Source: Cytidiella melzeri
Taxonomy: Eukaryota > Basidiomycota > Agaricomycetes > Polyporales > Irpicaceae
Assembly: GCA_022592445.1 (NCBI GenBank)
Contig: JABYQR010000351.1
Location: 1-45,073, forward strand
Direction of reading: 5' to 3'
Length of the DNA: 45,073 nt
The position numbers and the translations under genes are program-made. The notes under the pieces are model-generated. The model worked only from the letters and a program-made list of their open reading frames with translations, had not been told where the DNA came from and made no database searches. Shown in pieces: positions 40,830 to 45,073 of the stretch (position 1 is its first letter; each line of letters starts with the position of its first letter).

Positions 40830-41721
40830 CTAGGCGTTGAATGCGTCTGCCGGCTCTTCTTCGTCTTCTGCTGCGTGTGTGTCGCCTAGTGGCTCGTCTT
40901 CATTGTCGTCGCCTTGCGACCGCGACGCCTCCATCTCCTTGAGCCGTTCTAAAGTGATCTCGGCAAAGCCGTCTGGCAAGGGAATTTCAGCGCGCGCGAG
41001 ATACAGAATGACTCTAAAGGCTGCTACTGGCCGGTCCAACACCGCGCCGTCCAACTCGCAGAGAACGTAAGCTCCTCCTCCATTTCTGGCAACCACGATT
41101 AGCGGCCCGAGATACCGTGCGCGCATCTTGCGGTTCAACGCCTTCTCGATCGCGGTGTTGCGGATTAGTACGAGCAATCCTCTCTTCAAGTCGAAGTCGC
41201 GGATGGTATGCATGTGCGCAACCTCGAACCGCTGCGCCGCCTTAGTGCGCAACACCATAACCTTGTCTCGTAGCGCGACCAGATGCTCCCAACGCTTTTG
41301 TAGCGCGATTGCTCGCCGACTGATCAGGTCCTCGGTAGACAACACAGAGTCCGGTGCCGGCTGTAGGTAGGTTGCTTCTACAATGTTGAGCGGAATTATT
41401 GGATGCGTGCCGGTGACTGCAAAGTAGGGGGAACAGCCCATCCGTTTGCGCGTTGTGATTTGCTCCGACCAGAACACCGATGCCGCGACCTGTGACCACC
41501 GACTCGCATCCCCATCCGCCGCCTTATAGAGTGCCTGGCAAACATTGTAGTGAGCTCGCTCGACCTGTCCATTCGCTCGCAAGTTGTAGCCGCTGATTCG
41601 GATGTGATGAATATGGTAACGCTTGCCCAGGTATTCGATCGCGTTAACGAACGCGCCTCCGTTGTCCGAGACTATTTCTGTCACGGAGACGGAGCTCGAC
41701 GTAACAACTAGGGACACGGAG
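40830..41721 (-). pseudogene. Ty3/gypsy integrase, C-terminal part (family B)
   Basis: The minus-strand frame holds the second and third catalytic residues: TEIVSDNGGAF (D) and NGQVERAHYN (E), 35 residues apart. It continues with SVFWSEQITTRKRMGCSPYF and NIVEATYLQP, then a C-terminal region with RYLGPLIVVARNGGGAYVLC (GPY/F-like module) and an acidic tail. The zinc finger and first catalytic D are missing because the chromovirus LTR starts at about 41722. The frame itself has no stop. It is the Agaricomycete type that pairs with the D-P-G protease at 16764-17615. Confidence 0.8.
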
Positions 41722-42434
41722 TGGAAGACGACGACAAGGTGGTGGCAGGCGTATAGCACAATGCTCTCACCAGCTATAGACCTTATACAGATATCTAGCC
41801 CAGTAAAGACCAAGTTAGTATTGGGTACTACCAGCTATGTAGTACAGAGGGGGTTTGCTTACCTAGCCCAGTAAAGACCAAGAGGTCGAGATGGGGGCTA
41901 GGAGCGTACATGTAGCAGTATATATAGACTTCAGGGACCTGCGCACAGACCATGTTGAGGGCAGGCTTTGCAAGAAGCCGTGTGAACGAAGAACAAAAGA
42001 ACTACCTAAAGGAGAACAATAGCTATTGTCTTGACCTTGCCAAGAACTCTACCCGTGAGAGAATCTATCTAAAAGGAGACCAACTATTGTATTCCATTCT
42101 CACACCTGTGAGAACATCCTTCCATAAAGAGAACAATAAGGAAAGAACAAAAGGAGTCCATGTGGACGTCATTTATGACATCAAACCCTAGCTATGGGCT
42201 GAGCCATGTGTCTGTAGCCATGTGGTCTTACTTAAGCTAAGTCACATGCCAGTGTGACGTAGTAGCAAGTAATGTGACCGTGTGGAGCGTCTAAGCCACG
42301 TGATACGGGCGCTTAATAGACGTGCAAAGGAGTTTGTGCAGAGAAGGTTGCAACTGAGCTGCAGCCCGGAGTTTTACAGATAAAAACAAGAGATAAATTG
42401 CGAAAATTAAGGGCTAGTCAGGCCATCCATGACA
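41722..42434 (-). mobile_element. 3' LTR of the chromovirus (family C)
   Basis: On the minus strand TGTCATGGATGG begins at 42434, just after the polypurine tract. The inner end aligns with 29867 and is placed at 41722 (...CTTCCA). Length is about 713 bp, with a TATA-like TATATATAGAC near 41920. An internal near-duplicate AGCCCAGTAAAGACCAAG occurs twice. The target duplication cannot be tested because the other LTR is outside the window. Confidence 0.72.
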
Positions 42435-42437
42435 TTA

Positions 42438-42450
42438 CCCCCTCCTAAAA
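42438..42450 (-). other. Polypurine tract of the chromovirus
   Basis: TTTTAGGAGGGGG on the minus strand lies four bases before the LTR start. It is the likely plus-strand primer. Confidence 0.7.
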
Positions 42451-42598
42451 TCGAGCGTCCTCGCGAAGCATCACTGTGCTGTGGTGATAGAGGTCTTCTA
42501 CCCGTCTACAGGGATTCAGCAGAATTGCCCCGATTGTCTAGTCAGAAGGATGCTAGGAAGTTTCTCCCCTTCTGGTGTCGTTGACTCGACGTTACCCG

Positions 42599-45073
42599 TC
42601 AGTGTGATGTTCTTGAGATATCCAGACCGATGTGTTTGCCTTCATCCCAGCTAAGATCGTATGTAGATGGATAGATCGTGCGAAGGAAAGCGGGGTCGGT
42701 CTGGGTATTGAATTCCCGAAAGTGCGAGCGGAGATCCGCGAAGAGTGAAGCTTTGATGACCCGGGGCGCTCCGGGGTTTGCTTTGTAGAAGTCGTCAATT
42801 GCTTCTTGACTATTCTCGAGGTTTTCTACTGGTTCCCAGCTATTGTGTCCGTCTGAATACCCTTCCCATTTGACAAGGAATTGCAATTTCTTCCAACGTC
42901 CGTGTAGCCTGCTGTCTAGCACTTTTTCGACGACGTACTGTTCTTCTCCTTCTATGACGATAGGATCAGGAGGTGGAGGTACGTCTTTGCCGTTGTCGTG
43001 CCAGGGACTTAGACCGTTGATATGGAAGACGGGGTGGATTCGGAGATAGCTGGGTAGATCGAGTTTGTAATCGAGATTGCCAATGCGTTCGATGACTTTG
43101 TATGGGCCGAGTTGTCGAGGACCGAGTTTAGGGGTAGCCTGGTAGATCTGGACGTTCTTAGCGTTTAGCCAGACCATGTCCCCTACTTGGAAGACGCGTG
43201 GAGAGCGCTTCTCAGACTCATAGAGTTGCTTCATCTTTTCTTTGCTTAGACAAAGAGCTGCTTCGGTCTCCTTTCGTACTCGAGCCATATTGTCAAGGCG
43301 CTCATCGAGTGAAGGGATATTGCTTCGCTTGCCGACTGGTATGGTGAAGTCGGGGCGATATCCATAGATGACTTCAAACGGTGTTTGGGAGTTACCCGCG
43401 TGTACTCGCGAGTTGAGTGCAAACTCAGCCGCTGGTAGATGATCGACCCAGTCGTCTTGTCGTTGCTGACAGAATAGATGCAGATACTGTTCGATATCCT
43501 GGTTTTTGCGTTCGACTTTGCCATTTCCTTGCGGATGATAGGCGGTCGTAAAACCAGTCTCTATGCCCAGGCGGTGATAGAGCGCACGCATGAAGCGCGC
43601 TGCAAACTGGGGTCCTCGGTCAGAGAACACCTTTTTGGGAATGCCGTGAAGTCGGAATACTTCCTTGTAGTGTAGATCGGCAATCCCCTCAGCGTTAACC
43701 TTAGTGGTAGTAGGGATGATGTGCGTTTGATCGGAGTAATGGTCGACGTAGACCGCGATCGAATCAAATCCCTTAGAGGGTGGCAGCTGAGTGATGAGAT
43801 CTACTCCGACGTGTTCCCAAGGTCCAGCCGGAGTTTCCTGAGGCTGTAGTACTGCTTTAGGGTGTGGAGCTGACTTGTAGCGTTGGCAGCGATCACAACC
43901 TAGTACGTAAGTCTCGATGAAGGCATTCATCTTCGGCCACCAATAGTGTCGTGAGACTAGCTCTATGGTGCCGTGTTTGCCCGGATGACCAGCCGCGGGT
44001 GTGTCATGGCAAGATTTGACGATTTCGTGACGGAGCTCTTTGTTGTTAGGGATGTAGAGTTTTCCCTTGTAATAGATGAGCCCGTCACTCTCTTCCCATT
44101 CGAGTAAACCGCCGACAAGTTTGCGAGGACCCTTTTTGCGAAGGGTAGCGAGAGCTTGTGCGACTTCTGCTTCTTGCTCCGTGCATTCTCGGATCTTTGA
44201 TTCGAGTGGAGAAGCAGTGGCGAGCGCACTGGTAGCGAGGATCCGGAAGTGTTCCGGTTTCAGTACCACCTGATCCTTGTTGTCTTCTTCGTCCGTGACA
44301 GCGTGAGAGTGAAGACGAGAGAGAGGATCAGCATGTATCATGGTACTACCGGGCTTGTGTACCAACACGAAGTCGAAGTCAGCCAAGAGTAATGACCAAC
44401 GTGCTTGACGTCGAGTGAGGTGTTGCGCAGTCTTCCAGTACTGCAGGTTTGCGTGATCTGTCCAGATCTCAAACGGTTCCTTGAGCCCCTCAAGGTAGTG
44501 GCGCCAATCTTTGAGAGCTTCGGTGATGGCTAACATCTCCCGATCAAAGATTTCGTAGTTACGTTCAGCTTCAGTCATAGATGCGGACCGGTAGGCGATA
44601 GGGTGATAGAATCCATCTTCCTTTGATTTCTGGGAGATGATTCCACCGGTCGCATAGCCCGAGGCATCGACTTCTAGACGTGTAGGGAGTTCAGGGTCCC
44701 AGACTGCCAAGATAGGCTTAGTGGTAAAGGCCTTCTTTAGCATCGTGAAGGCAGTCTGCTGTGCTGGACCCCAGACAAACGGTACGTCCTTCTTAGTCAG
44801 GTCGTGTAGAGGCCGTGCATGCTTTGAGAAGTCTCGAATGAAGCGGCGGTAGAAGTTGGCAAACCCGATGAATCCTCTGACTTCTTTGAGGTTCTTGGGT
44901 GTGGGCCACGTAGAAACTGCTTGGACTTTGACAGGGTCCATAGCTACTTCGCCGGCACAAATGATCAACCCGAGGTATTCGATCTCAGATTTCTCAAATT
45001 CGCACTTTTCCGGCCGAAGGTAGAGGTCATGCTGCTGAAGTCGCTCGAGGACTTCATGTACAACCTTGCGGTG
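42599..45073 (-). CDS. Chromoviral Ty3/gypsy pol (RT end, RNase H, integrase, chromodomain)
   Basis: One uninterrupted frame runs from the right window edge (45073, in frame) to a stop at 42599, over 820 codons. In order: the RT thumb (LRPEKCEFEKSEIEYLG, then STWPTPKNLKEVRGFIGFAN), RNase H (RLEVDASGYATGGI, FDREMLAITEALKDWRHYLEG, IWTDHANLQYW), an H2C2 zinc finger (GHPGKHGTIELV, CDRCQRYK), and the integrase core (VDLITQLPPSKGFDSIAVYVD, KKVFSDRGPQFAARF, GNGKVERKNQD, a D-x35-E spacing). Then come a GPY/F region (KLGPRQLGPYKVI) and a chromodomain (YVVEKVLDSRLHG, LQFLVKWEGYSDGHNSWEP). The chromodomain marks it as a chromovirus, probably steering integration to marked chromatin. Absence of any stop, unlike all other elements here, suggests a recent insertion. 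Confidence 0.95.
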   Translation of the reverse strand, partial: HRKVVHEVLERLQQHDLYLRPEKCEFEKSEIEYLGLIICAGEVAMDPVKVQAVSTWPTPKNLKEVRGFIGFANFYRRFIRDFSKHARPLHDLTKKDVPFVWGPAQQTAFTMLKKAFTTKPILAVWDPELPTRLEVDASGYATGGIISQKSKEDGFYHPIAYRSASMTEAERNYEIFDREMLAITEALKDWRHYLEGLKEPFEIWTDHANLQYWKTAQHLTRRQARWSLLLADFDFVLVHKPGSTMIHADPLSRLHSHAVTDEEDNKDQVVLKPEHFRILATSALATASPLESKIRECTEQEAEVAQALATLRKKGPRKLVGGLLEWEESDGLIYYKGKLYIPNNKELRHEIVKSCHDTPAAGHPGKHGTIELVSRHYWWPKMNAFIETYVLGCDRCQRYKSAPHPKAVLQPQETPAGPWEHVGVDLITQLPPSKGFDSIAVYVDHYSDQTHIIPTTTKVNAEGIADLHYKEVFRLHGIPKKVFSDRGPQFAARFMRALYHRLGIETGFTTAYHPQGNGKVERKNQDIEQYLHLFCQQRQDDWVDHLPAAEFALNSRVHAGNSQTPFEVIYGYRPDFTIPVGKRSNIPSLDERLDNMARVRKETEAALCLSKEKMKQLYESEKRSPRVFQVGDMVWLNAKNVQIYQATPKLGPRQLGPYKVIERIGNLDYKLDLPSYLRIHPVFHINGLSPWHDNGKDVPPPPDPIVIEGEEQYVVEKVLDSRLHGRWKKLQFLVKWEGYSDGHNSWEPVENLENSQEAIDDFYKANPGAPRVIKASLFADLRSHFREFNTQTDPAFLRTIYPSTYDLSWDEGKHIGLDISRTSH

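Overview
This is a gene-poor, transposon-dense stretch of a filamentous basidiomycete genome, most likely an Agaricomycete. Three things point there: very short GT-AG introns (46-60 nt), a three-gene KDZ (Kyakuja-Dileera-Zisupton) DNA transposon with a cysteine-cluster transposase, and chromoviral Ty3/gypsy, Ty1/copia and pogo/Fot1-type elements nested in one another. I see no rRNA, tRNA or CRISPR and no prokaryotic signals. The species cannot be named from sequence alone.

Layout. 1-951: two LTRs of family A (one a solo LTR with a perfect 5-bp target duplication). 952-9540: AT-rich DNA built from direct and inverted copies of one dispersed repeat that carries a ~143-bp tandem unit; among these copies sits the one apparently intact host-like gene, a two-exon small secreted protein (7464-8033). 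9541-13036: decayed retroelement ORFs, then a copia Gag fragment whose ATG overlaps the upstream stop (ATGA). 13037-17615: 5' half of a Ty3/gypsy element (1.85-kb LTR, primer-binding site, broken gag, protease). 17717-27470: a 9.75-kb KDZ transposon with ~0.5-kb inverted ends and three genes, all broken by TGA codons. 27471-30860: a leader-like fragment, a complete but Gag-only copia element (28291-29862), a chromovirus LTR piece and another satellite copy. 31115-35008: a 120-bp hAT-like MITE, then a pogo transposase split by an insertion that itself holds a second family-A solo LTR. 35439-35749: an array of five hairpins with compensatory stem changes. 36131-41721: on the minus strand, a copia RNase H plus LTR, the 3' LTR and polypurine tract of the same gypsy family as at 13 kb, an antisense spliced gene, and the integrase. 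41722-45073: LTR and pol of an apparently young chromovirus that runs off the window.

Two things stand out. First, the gypsy family with the 1.85-kb LTR seems to carry an oppositely oriented, multi-exon gene for a cysteine-cluster/coiled-coil protein between integrase and 3' LTR, plus a 175-codon ORF inside its LTR that is open in both copies. Its two halves lie 19 kb apart in opposite orientations, and the copia pieces flanking them join in frame, which suggests one nested retrotransposon split by an inversion. Second, reading frames of at least five unrelated elements are interrupted mostly by TGA where an arginine is expected, usually preceded by T, as expected if TCGA had become TTGA by cytosine deamination.
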